DNA of 64,000 nucleotides. Source: JAJKJG01 sp036389455 (GTDB lineage: Bacteria > Pseudomonadota > Alphaproteobacteria > Rhizobiales > Beijerinckiaceae). Within the stretch, counting starts at the first letter, position 1; each line of letters begins with the position of its first letter. Where the stretch lies: NCBI GenBank assembly GCA_036389455.1, contig DASVPW010000163.1:5468-69467 (forward strand), written 5' to 3'. The notes under the pieces were generated by a model, which had not been told where the DNA came from, ran no database searches, and saw nothing but the letters and a program-made list of their open reading frames with translations. Positions 38,729-47,835 of the stretch are shown here, piece after piece. A program made the position numbers and the translations under genes.

Positions 38729-39040
38729 CTATTGCACCGTTTTGACCCTGCCGGAGACGGCGTCGATCGTGACGTACACGAAGCGCCCGTCCCGGCGAAG
38801 GGCCATGATGATGTAGAGGAGATGGTTCTCGACCCGGCACAGGTTCGCCCGGACGATCTCGGCGCCCGGCACCGCGTGCCGCGCCGTGACGACGGCCATC
38901 GCCGGCGCCACGACCTTGTTGTCGGCGACCGTCTCCCGCATCTCACCCGGGTGGAGGCAGTCGAGCATCCCGGCACGGCGTTCGGCGTGCGCGACGCCGA
39001 GCCACCCGAGGAGGGCCGCTCCGATCCACAACGAACGCAT
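38729..39040 (-). CDS. Small exported PepSY-like protein, first gene of the two-component operon
   Basis: The 103-residue protein has a signal peptide (MRSLWIGAALLGWLGVAHAE) and a mature part whose end, RFVYVTIDAVSGRVKTVQ, is the PepSY/YpeB hallmark. The mature part contains two Cys (LDCLHPG and ANLCRV) that could form a disulfide. Position ahead of a PhoP/Q-like pair suggests that it tunes the kinase in the periplasm, as FeuN does in Sinorhizobium; this is inference. ATG at 39040 is chosen because it opens with the signal peptide. Confidence 0.75.
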   Translation of the reverse strand: MRSLWIGAALLGWLGVAHAERRAGMLDCLHPGEMRETVADNKVVAPAMAVVTARHAVPGAEIVRANLCRVENHLLYIIMALRRDGRFVYVTIDAVSGRVKTVQ

Positions 39041-39147
39041 GGCAAAGACGCTGCCTTTCGGGGACTGAATGCGGCCTGAACGGGGTAGTTCCGGGCAGGG
39101 AAGCGGCGCCGGGAGCAAGCGGTCCGAGACGGCGCTTCGCGCCTCAG

Positions 39148-41121
39148 TCAGGCGGCGAGGATCTCGGCGGCCCGCTCATCCGAGAGGTGACCTTGGCCGA
39201 CGATGTAGGCCATGGCCTCCCGCGTTCGCGGATCGGACGGATCGATCGTCTGCGCTGCCGCGAACGCGAGCAGGATGTCCATCAGGACGGCGTCGGTGCG
39301 GGCGGCCTCGATGAGGGATAGCCGCTCCGGCCCGGTCAACCTCTCCCGGAACGCGATGGCCGAGGGCGCCCTCAGGATGCTCTCCGGCGGCACCGCCGGG
39401 AAGGCGAGGTATTCGTCGTAAGCGGCGGCGCGTCGGTAGGCGACCCACGCCGGATTGACCGGCCGGTCCTTGCCGACGCGCAGGATCCCGAGGAGCCCGA
39501 TCGGCGCCCATTCCTTCGGCCGCTCGAGCCGGGTGGCGTAGGGGATGCCGGGGATGAAGGTGCCCGAACGCAGCTTCTCCCTCACGACGTGCCGCTCGGC
39601 GTGACCCGGCACCACCACGTCAGCCGGAAGACACGGGGCCTTGCTCCCGCGGGGCGGCTCGCCGTCGACGTAGAGGCGGTCGATGCTGCGCCCGGTCGGC
39701 AGGAGATCGGGACTGGTTTCGTCCTCCTGCCATTGGACGTAGACGACTTCGATCTCGACCGGGCGCCCGCTCCCGTCGAGCTCCCAGCGCCCGGGCCAGT
39801 TCAGCGGGTTGTTGCCGAGGCTGTCGTAAGTCGGCGACACGGCGCCGATGATCCGGCGTGGGTCGTCATCGGCGGTCGCCGGGCGGATATAGCCGTGCTC
39901 GAGGACGACGGTCGTGTACCAGGGATGATCGTCCCACGTCGCGACACCTGCCGCCCACGGCAGCATCTCGGCGCGGTCCGCGCCGCCGCCAGTCCAGGCG
40001 CCGTCGCAGAAATTGTTGCCGTCGCCGCGAAGGACCGTCTCGAAATCGAGCGCGCCGGCCGCGCCCGATATACAGTCCAGGAAATTGTAGGCCGTGCTCT
40101 GCGCGCGGCTGGACTGGAGGCGTATGTTGCTCTTCGTGAACGCCGCGTGCGCCGCCTCCACGACGAGGCCGAACTCATCTTGCGGGAACGAGTTGTGGAC
40201 GCGGACGCTCGCATTCGTCGTCCCGCCCTGCAGGCCGATGCGCCCTGCGGGGTCGAGCGCGAGGGCGTCCCCCGACGTCGGAAGATAAGTGAGCTTCAGG
40301 GTGCTGGAGACGTTCCTGAAGCGCCAACCGTTAGCGTTGCTGGCCTCATAGAGGTTAAGGGAGTTCCCGCCGAGGACGCTGGCGCCGCCCGACAGCGAAA
40401 GCAGTCCCGAGAACGTTCCGGTCGTCGCGCCGGCGAGCGCGCCCGCGATCGTGAGCGCGCCGCCAAGGCTTGCGTTACCCGTCGCCGCCGCGAGCACGAG
40501 CGCATCGACCCAGCCCGATCCGTCGGCCGAGGTCTTGATGTGGAAGTTATCGTCGCCCGTGAGCCCGAGCTCCGCCCGGCTCGAGAAGTTCGTCTGGAAG
40601 AGGTGCGATGCCGTCTTGGCGGCGGCTTCCTTGCTCAGCTTCACCCGGACGTCGCCGGTGCCGCCCTCCGCGATTGTCTTCGCCGCGTGCAGCACGTTGT
40701 TGAGCCTGGTGCTGAGCGGATTTCCGGTGTCGGCCATGGCGCCGACGCCGAGAAGCGCGAGGTTCTGCAGGTTCGTGATGGCGAGGATGCCGGGCGCCCA
40801 GGCGATGCCGTCGAAATGGTAGAGTTGCATCTCATCGACCACGAAAGCGATCCAGCCGGCCTGAGGTGCATAGAAGCGCCAGACGCCGTCCTGCCGGGCA
40901 GCCACTTGCCCAGCCTTGCCGGCCCAGGCGCCGGTCGGGGACGCCGCCACGATGTAGCGGTCGCCCTCGGCAGGCGAGACCGGCGGCGCGGCGAGGTCCT
41001 TGTCCTTTACGGCGCAGTGCAGCAGGGCATCGACGGCAAGGAGCGCCTCGTTGTGCGTGACGTGCTTCTGCGCCTGCGCCGCCGCGATCAGCGGTAGCGA
41101 GAGGTGGGGCGTGGTGGTCAT
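39148..41121 (-). CDS. DUF2793 tail-associated protein at the end of the GTA cluster
   Basis: The 657-residue protein begins with the DUF2793 domain (MTTTPHLSLPLIAAAQAQKH, ..., GWIAFVVDEMQLYHFDG), found in tail proteins of alphaproteobacterial phages and GTAs. A repetitive, Gly/Ala/Ser/Leu-rich middle (GGALTIAGALAGATTGTFSG) resembles fibre shafts, and the C-terminal WAPIGLLGILRVGKDRPVNP region looks like the chaperone-type end domains of tail spikes. AGGAC lies 8 nt before the ATG. It is probably the host-contact fibre of the particle. Confidence 0.85.
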   Translation of the reverse strand: MTTTPHLSLPLIAAAQAQKHVTHNEALLAVDALLHCAVKDKDLAAPPVSPAEGDRYIVAASPTGAWAGKAGQVAARQDGVWRFYAPQAGWIAFVVDEMQLYHFDGIAWAPGILAITNLQNLALLGVGAMADTGNPLSTRLNNVLHAAKTIAEGGTGDVRVKLSKEAAAKTASHLFQTNFSSRAELGLTGDDNFHIKTSADGSGWVDALVLAAATGNASLGGALTIAGALAGATTGTFSGLLSLSGGASVLGGNSLNLYEASNANGWRFRNVSSTLKLTYLPTSGDALALDPAGRIGLQGGTTNASVRVHNSFPQDEFGLVVEAAHAAFTKSNIRLQSSRAQSTAYNFLDCISGAAGALDFETVLRGDGNNFCDGAWTGGGADRAEMLPWAAGVATWDDHPWYTTVVLEHGYIRPATADDDPRRIIGAVSPTYDSLGNNPLNWPGRWELDGSGRPVEIEVVYVQWQEDETSPDLLPTGRSIDRLYVDGEPPRGSKAPCLPADVVVPGHAERHVVREKLRSGTFIPGIPYATRLERPKEWAPIGLLGILRVGKDRPVNPAWVAYRRAAAYDEYLAFPAVPPESILRAPSAIAFRERLTGPERLSLIEAARTDAVLMDILLAFAAAQTIDPSDPRTREAMAYIVGQGHLSDERAAEILAA

Positions 41122-41189
41122 TGAACAGTCCTGTCTTTCACGCGGAGTCGTCCCGGAAGCCGCGCCAGCGGCTATCCTCACCCACAGCG

Positions 41190-41245
41190 ACCCGAGCCCG
41201 TGGGGTCCCGGCTCTTCGCTTCGCTTCGGCCGGGACAACCGTGCG
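41190..41245. repeat. Palindromic intergenic element between gp15 and the DUF2793 gene
   Basis: The 130-bp gap contains GTCCCGGC and GCCGGGAC in inverted order, around a TCTTCGCTTCGCTTCG stretch. It belongs to the same GTCCCGG-ended repeat type as 4060-4170. It may attenuate transcription between the two genes. Confidence 0.5.
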
Positions 41246-41251
41246 AAGTGA

Positions 41252-44200
41252 TCAGTCGATCGTCACCGTCACGATCCGCTCGAACCCGCGCCCGACGGCG
41301 ACACTCATCTGGGCGACGCGGAGCGAGAGCGTGGCCCGCGGGGAGCCGAAGTCGGCGAGTTCCTGGGCGGCCGGATAGAGCGCCTCGGGCGCCGCGCTCG
41401 TCAGCGTGCGCTTCACGGCCGCACCGTCGAGGACGTCGACTTCGTAGCGCTCCGCCTCCTCGGCCAGCGGGACCTCGACCGGCTCCCACGCGTCGGCGTC
41501 GCGGCGGGCGCGGCGGATCCATGTGACATGGACCCCGTCCGCGTCCCGCCGCGCCCGCACGTGGACCGGCGCGAGCGGGCGCAGCGTATCGCCGGTCGCG
41601 GTCGCGGCGACCTCCGCATAGGACGGGTCGGCATGGTCGCGGTCGGCCGGGCCGACGCGGTAGCGCCGCGCGACACCGAGATCCGCGAGGGCCTCGGTGA
41701 GCGGCGTGACCGCCTCGTCGAGGCGCAGGATCGTGGCGTCGGGGGCAAGCGTGCGCGCGGCCTCCGGCTCGCTGCCGGCGAGCCCGCGCAGGAGGCGGGA
41801 GAGCCGAAAAGTCTTTTCGGCGATGAGTTCGGCGCGGGCGGCCGAGATGATTTCCCAGCGCCCGTCCCCTCCCCTGACGGCGAAGAGGTTCGCGCCGCCG
41901 AGCGCCTCCTCGTCGCCGACCGAAGCGATCGTCCCGCGGGCGAGCACGACGTCGACCACGGAGGTGGTATCCCAGCGCCAGAGCGGCCCCGGCGGCAGCG
42001 GAGTCAGCGTCCGCCCGATGGCCGCCGGCAGATCGATCGCGCGGTCGAACGCGAAGCCGGTCTCGCCCGCTCGCCACACCGCGACGGCCCCGGGCCAGGG
42101 ATCGGCCGCGACGGCGAGGTATTGCAGAACCGTCGGCTCTCCCCGCGCGACGGGGAGGTCCAAGACGACCGGCTCCGGGGCTCCGGCCAGCGGCGGCGGG
42201 CGGCGCGGCAGCCTTGTCATCTCACCGGCCGGCGCGTCGAACATGGAGGGCTCCGCAGCCCGGGTCGAGATGCTGCGCGACAGGCCGTCGGCGACGCGGA
42301 CGACCCGGTGCAGCCGCGGCCCGGCGTCGGTCGGAAGCCACAGCATGTCGCCAGCCTCGATCGCGAGATGGCGCCGCGCCAGCGCGAACTCCGCCGTCTC
42401 GCGCCCGGCCCAGAGGTCCTGGAGCCAAGCGTCGGCAAGGCGCTGCGCTTGCGGACGGCGGGTCACCACGGCAGCGTCGGCCCGGGTCTCGCGCCGGCTC
42501 ATGCCGGCAAGGCGCCGCGACGCGACCGCGGCGCGGCGGTAGTCCGCCTCAGCGTCGGTGAAGCCGAGCTCGATCTGGCGCGGCAGCTCGGTCTCTTGCG
42601 CCCGCACGAGCCGCAGCACCGGGTCGCGGCCGCTCGTCACGAGGTCGTCGGCCGCGATCGCGGTCGCGGCCCTGCCGCCCCGCCCCCTGAAGGCGAAAGC
42701 GCCCGCGCGCGCGACGGCGTCGATGCCATAGAGCCGCGCGAGCGGCTCGAGCGCCTCGCGGGCCGACATCGGGCGGTCGATGACGTAGCCGTCCAAAAAG
42801 CCGTCGACGGCAAGCTCCGCCGGGGCTTCGAGGTCGAAGTCGGCGAGCACCGCGGCGACGAGGCGGTCGAGGGCCAAGCCTTCGAGGCGTCCGGTGATCC
42901 AGTGCCCGGTCTGCCAATTCGCAGCGTCTGCCCAGACGAGGTCGAAGTCTGGGAAGGCCGGAAAGGGCCGCGCGTCCCAGGCCCACACGAACACATGCTC
43001 CGGGTCGACCATCGGCCCGCCGTAGACCGGCGAGACCGGGTTCGCGCCGGCCGGATGGCCGGGTAGCGCCGGGTCGAAGCGGGAGAGGATCGCTTCCAGG
43101 GCGCGGGCCTGGATCAGGTCGTCGCGGGTGCCGCGGGAGAACAGTGGCACCGCGTTCTCGGATGATTTCGGATCGGGGAAGACGTTCGGCGCGTTCGCAC
43201 CCTTGTCGACGGCCGGCACCCCGGTCTCGGTGAGCCAGATCGGCTTTCCGTGCGGCACCCAAACGGTCGCGGCGGTCTCGACACCGCCAGCGCGCTCCAC
43301 GTGCGGGCTCGACCACCATCCCATGAGGTCCTTCGCGCGGAAGACCCACGGCTTGCCGTAGGCTCCGTCGATGATGGGGACGCGTGCCTGTGCGCGCTGG
43401 TCGGCGTCGCTCGGATAGAACCAGTCGAAGGCCTCGCCGGAGGCAACGCGGGCGCGCAGGTAATCGAGATCGTAGGCGCTGCGCGCCTCGACGAGATCCG
43501 CGTGATCCGGCCCGTCGCGCCAATCGGCGAGCGGCGGATAGAAGTCGATCCCGACCGCGTCGACCGCAGGGTGCGCCCAGAGCGGGTCGAGCGGGAAGCG
43601 CACTTCGCCACCGCCGCCGAGCACATGCGCACCGTACTCGGTCCAGTCCGCCGCATAGGTGATCTTCGTTGCCGCACCGAGCACGGCGCGCACATCTACG
43701 GCCAATTCACAGAGCTGCGTCACGGCCGGATAGGCGCCCGGTGTCGAGCGCACGCGGGTGAGTCCGACAAGCTCGCTGCCGATGACGAAGCCGTCCACGC
43801 CTCCCGCCGCGAGCGCCAGGTGCGCATAGTGCAGGACGTGACGGCGGAAGCTCCATTCGTCGGGGCCGGCGTAGGCCACGGCCTCGCCCGCGGCCGAAAA
43901 GTCTGCAGGCGCGGCCGTGCCGAAGAACGCCGCGACCTGCGCCGCGGCTGCGGCGGTCCCGTCGATCGTCCCGGGACGGCCCGGCGCCGGGTCGCAGACG
44001 ATGCGCCCGCGCCAGGGATAGGGCGGCTGGCTCAGCGTGCCCGTCCACGGGTCGGGCAGCCCGTTGCCGACCGGCACGTCCATCATGACGAAGGGATAGA
44101 GCATCACTTTCAGACCGCGATCCTTGAGTTCCCGGATCAGCCGCACGACGCTCAGGTCGGAGGGCGTGCCGCCGTAGGCGGGCGCGCCGCCGGCCTGCGA

Positions 44201-45178
44201 GACGGCGCGGGCCGTCGCCCGCGTCAGGCCCGCGGCCGACCATTCCGCGTTCGCGACCTTGACGGCACTCTCCGCCCGCGGCGCGACCGTGCAGTGGCCG
44301 GCGCGCAGGTCGTCGCCGAACCAGCTCGCGACGAGCGACACGCTGTTGAGGTTCGGGCACAGCGCCGTGAGCGCGTCGAGGGAGGCGGCCACGTCGGCGT
44401 CGGCCTGGAGCTGGTGCCGGTTCTCGGGTTGCGACACGCCGAAGCCAAAGGCTTGAACAACCGGCGCGGTCTCGTAGGCGAACTCCCCCGCGCCCGGGAT
44501 CAGGCACACGGCGCGCACCATCGAGGCCAAACCCTCGACGGGGCGCACCACCTCGAACGAGAACTGCGGCACCCGGTTGCCGAACGGCTCGAGCGGAAGC
44601 CGTTCGAACACCGCATAGGCGAGGCCGCGGTAGGCGGGCGCGTTCTCGACCCCTTCCTTGGCGACGATCAGCGGGTCCGGCGGCTGGTCCTCGGTCCCGC
44701 GGTGCAGGCGCATCGTCAGCGTCGTGAGGTCGAGCTCGCGCCCGTCCGCCCACACCCGCCGCACGAAGCCGACGGGGCCCTCGCAGAGGCCGATCGCGAG
44801 GTTCGCGAAATAGGCGTAGGTGGTGCGCACGGTCTTCTGACCGCCGCTCGTGCCCAAGCCGCCTTTGCCGCCGCGCGCGCCCGAGCGCTCGACGGTGGTG
44901 TTCGCAACCTCCTCGAACCGCGTCGCCCAGATGAGCTGCCCGCCGATGCGGGCGCGCCCGTAGACGCGTGGAATCGGCGCCCCTTCGGTCGAGGCGAGCC
45001 CGTCGAGGTCCTTGAGCCGCGGCCCCTCGACGAAGCGCGGGCTGTCGCGGCCGGCGAGCGCGCCGTCTACGAACGCGCCGACCGCGCTCCCAAGAACGCG
45101 CCCGATCGCGCCCCCGACCGGCCCGCCGACCGCGCCGCCGAGGACCGAGCCGACGGTGGAGAGGACGAGCGTGGCCAT
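41252..45178 (-). CDS. GTA gp15-like baseplate megatron / host-specificity protein
   Basis: The 1308-residue protein is the largest of the cluster. The N-terminus (LVLSTVGSVLGGAVGGPVGG) and the IPRVYGRARIGGQLIWATRF region are typical of GTA gp15. A TIM-barrel (glycoside-hydrolase-like) domain covers about residues 420-750 (GWWSSPHVERAGGV, IWLTETGVPAVDKG), followed by the GTA_TIM-linked phage tail domain and the C-terminal receptor-binding part. In RcGTA this protein forms the tail tip that crosses the envelope. GGAAG precedes the ATG. Confidence 0.93.
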   Translation of the reverse strand: MATLVLSTVGSVLGGAVGGPVGGAIGRVLGSAVGAFVDGALAGRDSPRFVEGPRLKDLDGLASTEGAPIPRVYGRARIGGQLIWATRFEEVANTTVERSGARGGKGGLGTSGGQKTVRTTYAYFANLAIGLCEGPVGFVRRVWADGRELDLTTLTMRLHRGTEDQPPDPLIVAKEGVENAPAYRGLAYAVFERLPLEPFGNRVPQFSFEVVRPVEGLASMVRAVCLIPGAGEFAYETAPVVQAFGFGVSQPENRHQLQADADVAASLDALTALCPNLNSVSLVASWFGDDLRAGHCTVAPRAESAVKVANAEWSAAGLTRATARAVSQAGGAPAYGGTPSDLSVVRLIRELKDRGLKVMLYPFVMMDVPVGNGLPDPWTGTLSQPPYPWRGRIVCDPAPGRPGTIDGTAAAAAQVAAFFGTAAPADFSAAGEAVAYAGPDEWSFRRHVLHYAHLALAAGGVDGFVIGSELVGLTRVRSTPGAYPAVTQLCELAVDVRAVLGAATKITYAADWTEYGAHVLGGGGEVRFPLDPLWAHPAVDAVGIDFYPPLADWRDGPDHADLVEARSAYDLDYLRARVASGEAFDWFYPSDADQRAQARVPIIDGAYGKPWVFRAKDLMGWWSSPHVERAGGVETAATVWVPHGKPIWLTETGVPAVDKGANAPNVFPDPKSSENAVPLFSRGTRDDLIQARALEAILSRFDPALPGHPAGANPVSPVYGGPMVDPEHVFVWAWDARPFPAFPDFDLVWADAANWQTGHWITGRLEGLALDRLVAAVLADFDLEAPAELAVDGFLDGYVIDRPMSAREALEPLARLYGIDAVARAGAFAFRGRGGRAATAIAADDLVTSGRDPVLRLVRAQETELPRQIELGFTDAEADYRRAAVASRRLAGMSRRETRADAAVVTRRPQAQRLADAWLQDLWAGRETAEFALARRHLAIEAGDMLWLPTDAGPRLHRVVRVADGLSRSISTRAAEPSMFDAPAGEMTRLPRRPPPLAGAPEPVVLDLPVARGEPTVLQYLAVAADPWPGAVAVWRAGETGFAFDRAIDLPAAIGRTLTPLPPGPLWRWDTTSVVDVVLARGTIASVGDEEALGGANLFAVRGGDGRWEIISAARAELIAEKTFRLSRLLRGLAGSEPEAARTLAPDATILRLDEAVTPLTEALADLGVARRYRVGPADRDHADPSYAEVAATATGDTLRPLAPVHVRARRDADGVHVTWIRRARRDADAWEPVEVPLAEEAERYEVDVLDGAAVKRTLTSAAPEALYPAAQELADFGSPRATLSLRVAQMSVAVGRGFERIVTVTID

Positions 45179-45222
45179 GGGCTATTCTTCCATCGGTCTA
45201 TGCAGGCAACCCGCAGCCCTCC

Positions 45223-45334
45223 TCATCCTGAGGAGCGGTCCGCAAGACCGCGTCTCGAAGGACGCACCTGGGCTGCGCAGCGGACGTACGTGGTCAGAGA
45301 CGGCGCTTCGCGCCTCCCCACCATGAGGAGAGTC
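45223..45334. repeat. Long inverted-repeat element, CCTCATCCTGAGGAGC family
   Basis: The 178-bp gap between gp14 and gp15 holds CTCCTCATCCTGAGGAGCGG at one end and CCCCACCATGAGGAG at the other, with GCGCTTCGCGC and GTCCGCAAGACCGCG hairpins between. It is related to the larger copy at 51309-51435. It may modulate expression within the GTA operon. Confidence 0.65.
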
Positions 45335-45356
45335 GAGCCGGCCCAGGCACCGTCAA

Positions 45357-45773
45357 TCAGGGGAACCGGAACACCGCTGCGAGATGCCGCCCCCACCACG
45401 GCTTGATCGCGACCTCGCAGACGGCGGCGCCGTCGTGGGCGTGGACCATGGTATCGGACGAGGTCGCGATGGCGCAGTGCTTCGCGGGCAGGTGTTCGCG
45501 GAAGCGGAACAGGAGCACGTCGCCGGGCTCGAAGGCGCGGCCCGGCACCTCGATCAGATTCCGCCGCGCCGCCTCCAGCAGCGTGTCCCCGCCGCCCTCG
45601 GCCCAGCTCGGCGAATAGGGCGGCGGAGATTCCGGCTCCTCGCCCGTTACGGCGCGCCAGACCCCGCGCAGGAGCCCGAGGCAGTCGCAGCCGACGCCCT
45701 TCAGTGAGGCTTGGTGGCGGTAGGGCGTGCCGATCCAGCCGCGGGCTTCCGCGATGATCGTTTCGGCGTTCAT
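45357..45773 (-). CDS. GTA gp14-like NlpC/P60 peptidase
   Basis: The 138-residue protein carries the NlpC/P60 catalytic cysteine in VGCDCLGLL and the histidine in PAKHCAIA. In GTAs it is the tail-tip cell-wall peptidase that helps DNA cross the peptidoglycan. RGWIGTPYRHQAS is the typical start of the domain. ATG at 45773 overlaps the gp13 stop by 4 nt. Confidence 0.93.
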   Translation of the reverse strand: MNAETIIAEARGWIGTPYRHQASLKGVGCDCLGLLRGVWRAVTGEEPESPPPYSPSWAEGGGDTLLEAARRNLIEVPGRAFEPGDVLLFRFREHLPAKHCAIATSSDTMVHAHDGAAVCEVAIKPWWGRHLAAVFRFP

Positions 45774-46663
45774 CGAAACAAGCTCCCCCCGTCCATACCG
45801 GCCTCGCCCTGTCGGGCGGCGCGGATCACGAAGTCGTTGCCGGGCATGTGCGGGAAGCCGCGGAAGTTCGCGACGTTCGCGAATTTTTCCCGGCAGGTAG
45901 CGAAGCGCTTGTCGCAGCCGGCCACGACGCGGAAAGCGTCGCCCGCCGCGATGGGCTTCGCGGCGCGCTGCCACAGGTCGAATTCCGCTTGCGAGCCGAC
46001 GAGCCGGTGCGCCTTGACCTCGGCAACGAGACCGGCGTTTGCGCCGTCAAGCCACGTCAGCGTCCCGCCCGTGAACCAGCCGTCGGCATAGCTCGAGAGC
46101 CCCGCCGCCGCGAGGCCGAGTGCGCCGTCCGTGCGGGCGACCGCGGCCGTTGCCGTGAAGGCGGCCTGGCCAAGGTCGACGCCGCACTTCGCGTCGCCGA
46201 CGTCGGCGGAGCAGGTCGCGCGGAAGAGGCGGCCGCGCTCCTCGTCGAGGCGGTGCATGACGCCGCGCAGCTCCGCGACGAATGCCCCGTCGGCGCGGCG
46301 GACCTCGCCGATCGCAGCCACATCGAGGAGGAGGCGTTCCTCGGGCGCGGCCCAGTTCACGAGCCAAGTCTCGACCGACGCGTCGTCGTAGAGGCCGGCC
46401 GCAAGGTCGTCCTCCGCGATGCCGGCGGACACGAGCGCGCCCGAGACTTCGCCGCCGCCGACCGCGAAGCCGAGTTCCTGGGTTGCTTCCGCGGCCTCGA
46501 GGCCGGTGCGGGCCGCGAACACGACGCCGCCGAAGGAAAGGTCGCGGTCGTGGTCGGTGAAGCCCTGCACCACGCCGTCGCGGCGCAGAAGCTTCCAGCA
46601 GTGGCAGAGCGTCGTCGCGCCGTGTTCGAGGTGCGCCGCGAGAGCGGGCGGGATGGTGCGCAT
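45770..46663 (-). CDS. GTA gp13-like tail hub protein (DUF2163)
   Basis: The 297-residue protein has DUF2163 at the N-terminus (LCHCWKLLRRDGVVQGFTDHDRDL) and the C-terminal GCDKRFATCREKFANVANF motif, whose conserved cysteines bind an Fe-S cluster in RcGTA gp13 according to the particle structure. It forms the hub between gp12 and gp15. The start at 46663 opens at MRTIPPALAAHL. Confidence 0.93.
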   Translation of the reverse strand: MRTIPPALAAHLEHGATTLCHCWKLLRRDGVVQGFTDHDRDLSFGGVVFAARTGLEAAEATQELGFAVGGGEVSGALVSAGIAEDDLAAGLYDDASVETWLVNWAAPEERLLLDVAAIGEVRRADGAFVAELRGVMHRLDEERGRLFRATCSADVGDAKCGVDLGQAAFTATAAVARTDGALGLAAAGLSSYADGWFTGGTLTWLDGANAGLVAEVKAHRLVGSQAEFDLWQRAAKPIAAGDAFRVVAGCDKRFATCREKFANVANFRGFPHMPGNDFVIRAARQGEAGMDGGSLFR

Positions 46664-46680
46664 TGTTTTCTTTCCACCTG

Positions 46681-46720
46681 CGTCATCCTCGGGCGAGCGA
46701 AGCGAGACCCGAGGATGACG
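46681..46720. repeat. Perfect 13-bp stem hairpin between gp12 and gp13
   Basis: CGTCATCCTCGGG at 46681 is the exact reverse complement of CCCGAGGATGACG ending at 46720, with a 14-nt loop of CGAGCGAAGCGAGA. The same sequence bounds the element at 50721-50825. It sits in the 67-bp gap between co-oriented genes and so may reduce read-through or stabilise upstream mRNA. Confidence 0.75.
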
Positions 46721-46730
46721 GCGCCGGGGG

Positions 46731-47372
46731 CTAAACCACGATCTCCACCAGCGGGATCTGCGGGATGGCGCCGGCCGCAAAGGCGGAGAGGTCGATGTCG
46801 AGGTCGTCGGTGTCGAAGCGGACCGGCACGTCGAACGCGTAGCCGGCCGTCACGACGGCGCCGGGCGGCGGAATGTGGCCGGGCAGGAACGTCACGAGGC
46901 CGGTCGCGACATCGCAGGAGAAGGCCGAGGGCGGCTCCTCGGCGCCGTTCACCGCAACCCGCACGGTGCCGGCGACCGGCTTCGCGATGGTGCGCACGTA
47001 GGGGGCGTGGTCGGCCCCGTAGGTCTTGACGAGTTGGAACGCGGCGAGCGCGCCGTCGCCCGTGCCGATGCGCTGATCGCTCGCGCCGGGGGCCTGGGAG
47101 GGAGCGCAGGAGCGCCAATCCGCCCGGTCGCGGAAGCGGAAGCCGTAAAGGCGCCCGCGCCGCTCCTCGAAGAAGGCGATGACGGCGTGGAGCGCGTCGA
47201 GCGTGCGCACGCCGAGGCCGGCGTCGTAGCGCCTGAGCGAATGCGCCCAGCGCGCGTTGCGCTCTTCGCGTCCGGAGGCCAGCGTGACGATGTCGGTGCG
47301 CCGGCGCGGGCCGCCGCGGCTTCCGAGCGATACGTCCAATGGGAAGCGGATTTCATGGAATTCGGAAACCAT
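46731..47372 (-). CDS. GTA gp12-like distal tail protein (DUF2460)
   Basis: The 213-residue protein starts with FHEIRFPLDVSLGSRGGP and continues with LHAVIAFFEERRGRLYGFRF, both diagnostic of DUF2460. It joins the tail tube to the hub. The tail VRFDTDDLDIDL is also conserved. It is followed by gp13 after a hairpin and preceded, on the opposite strand, by two inserted genes. Confidence 0.94.
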   Translation of the reverse strand: MVSEFHEIRFPLDVSLGSRGGPRRRTDIVTLASGREERNARWAHSLRRYDAGLGVRTLDALHAVIAFFEERRGRLYGFRFRDRADWRSCAPSQAPGASDQRIGTGDGALAAFQLVKTYGADHAPYVRTIAKPVAGTVRVAVNGAEEPPSAFSCDVATGLVTFLPGHIPPPGAVVTAGYAFDVPVRFDTDDLDIDLSAFAAGAIPQIPLVEIVV

Positions 47373-47452
47373 GCCGGGGAGCCTCCAAAAGCCGCGGTCG
47401 AACCCGAGCCGGGCGGGGGGCGTTTCAGGAGTGGACGGATACGGAGGGACGG

Positions 47453-47764
47453 ATGAGCCACACGCCGAACCAACTCGACGAGGACTTCCCGGACATGGCC
47501 GAGCGCATCCACGAGCTGAAGACGACGGACAACCACTTCGCCCGGCTCGTCGAGGAGTACCACGAGCTCAACCGCCAGATTCACCGCATCGAGACCAGGG
47601 TCGAGCCCGCCTCCGAGGACGTCGAGGAGGAGCTCAAGCGCCGCCGCGTGCGCCTCAAGGACGAGATCGCCCAGATGCTCGCGGGCGCCGAGGTCACGCA
47701 GGCCGAGGCGAGCCGCCGCGGCGGGGACATGGTCAATGCGCCGCGGATGCGGGGCGGATTCTAG
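47453..47764 (+). CDS. YdcH family protein (DUF465) on the strand opposite to the GTA genes
   Basis: The 103-residue protein matches the short helical YdcH/DUF465 family: FARLVEEYHELNRQIHRIE followed by LKRRRVRLKDEIAQML. These form a helical hairpin; the function is unknown. The 35 N-terminal and 20 C-terminal residues extend the usual core. GGAGG lies 6 nt before the ATG at 47453. It is one of seven plus-strand genes in the GTA cluster. Confidence 0.85.
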   Translation: MSHTPNQLDEDFPDMAERIHELKTTDNHFARLVEEYHELNRQIHRIETRVEPASEDVEEELKRRRVRLKDEIAQMLAGAEVTQAEASRRGGDMVNAPRMRGGF

Positions 47765-47787
47765 ATCGGCCAAAATCTCCGGGGAGC

Positions 47788-47820
47788 TTCTCGCGAGAGT
47801 CGGAGAGATTCTCGCGAGCT
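47788..47820. promoter_or_regulatory. Two TTCTCGCGAG boxes, 21 bp apart: candidate operator
   Basis: TTCTCGCGAGAG (47788-47799) and TTCTCGCGAGCT (47809-47820) are spaced by exactly two helical turns. The core TCTCGCGAGA is palindromic, so each box could bind a dimer on the same face of the helix. They lie just upstream of a promoter for the exported protein at 47928. Confidence 0.45.
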
Positions 47821-47835
47821 TTCGTTGTATTTTTG

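Noticed and set aside
43250..45406. A 718-residue plus-strand frame opposite gp15
   Set aside because: It has the Arg/His/Val-rich composition of a mirror frame and no start signal; gp15 is clear on the other strand.
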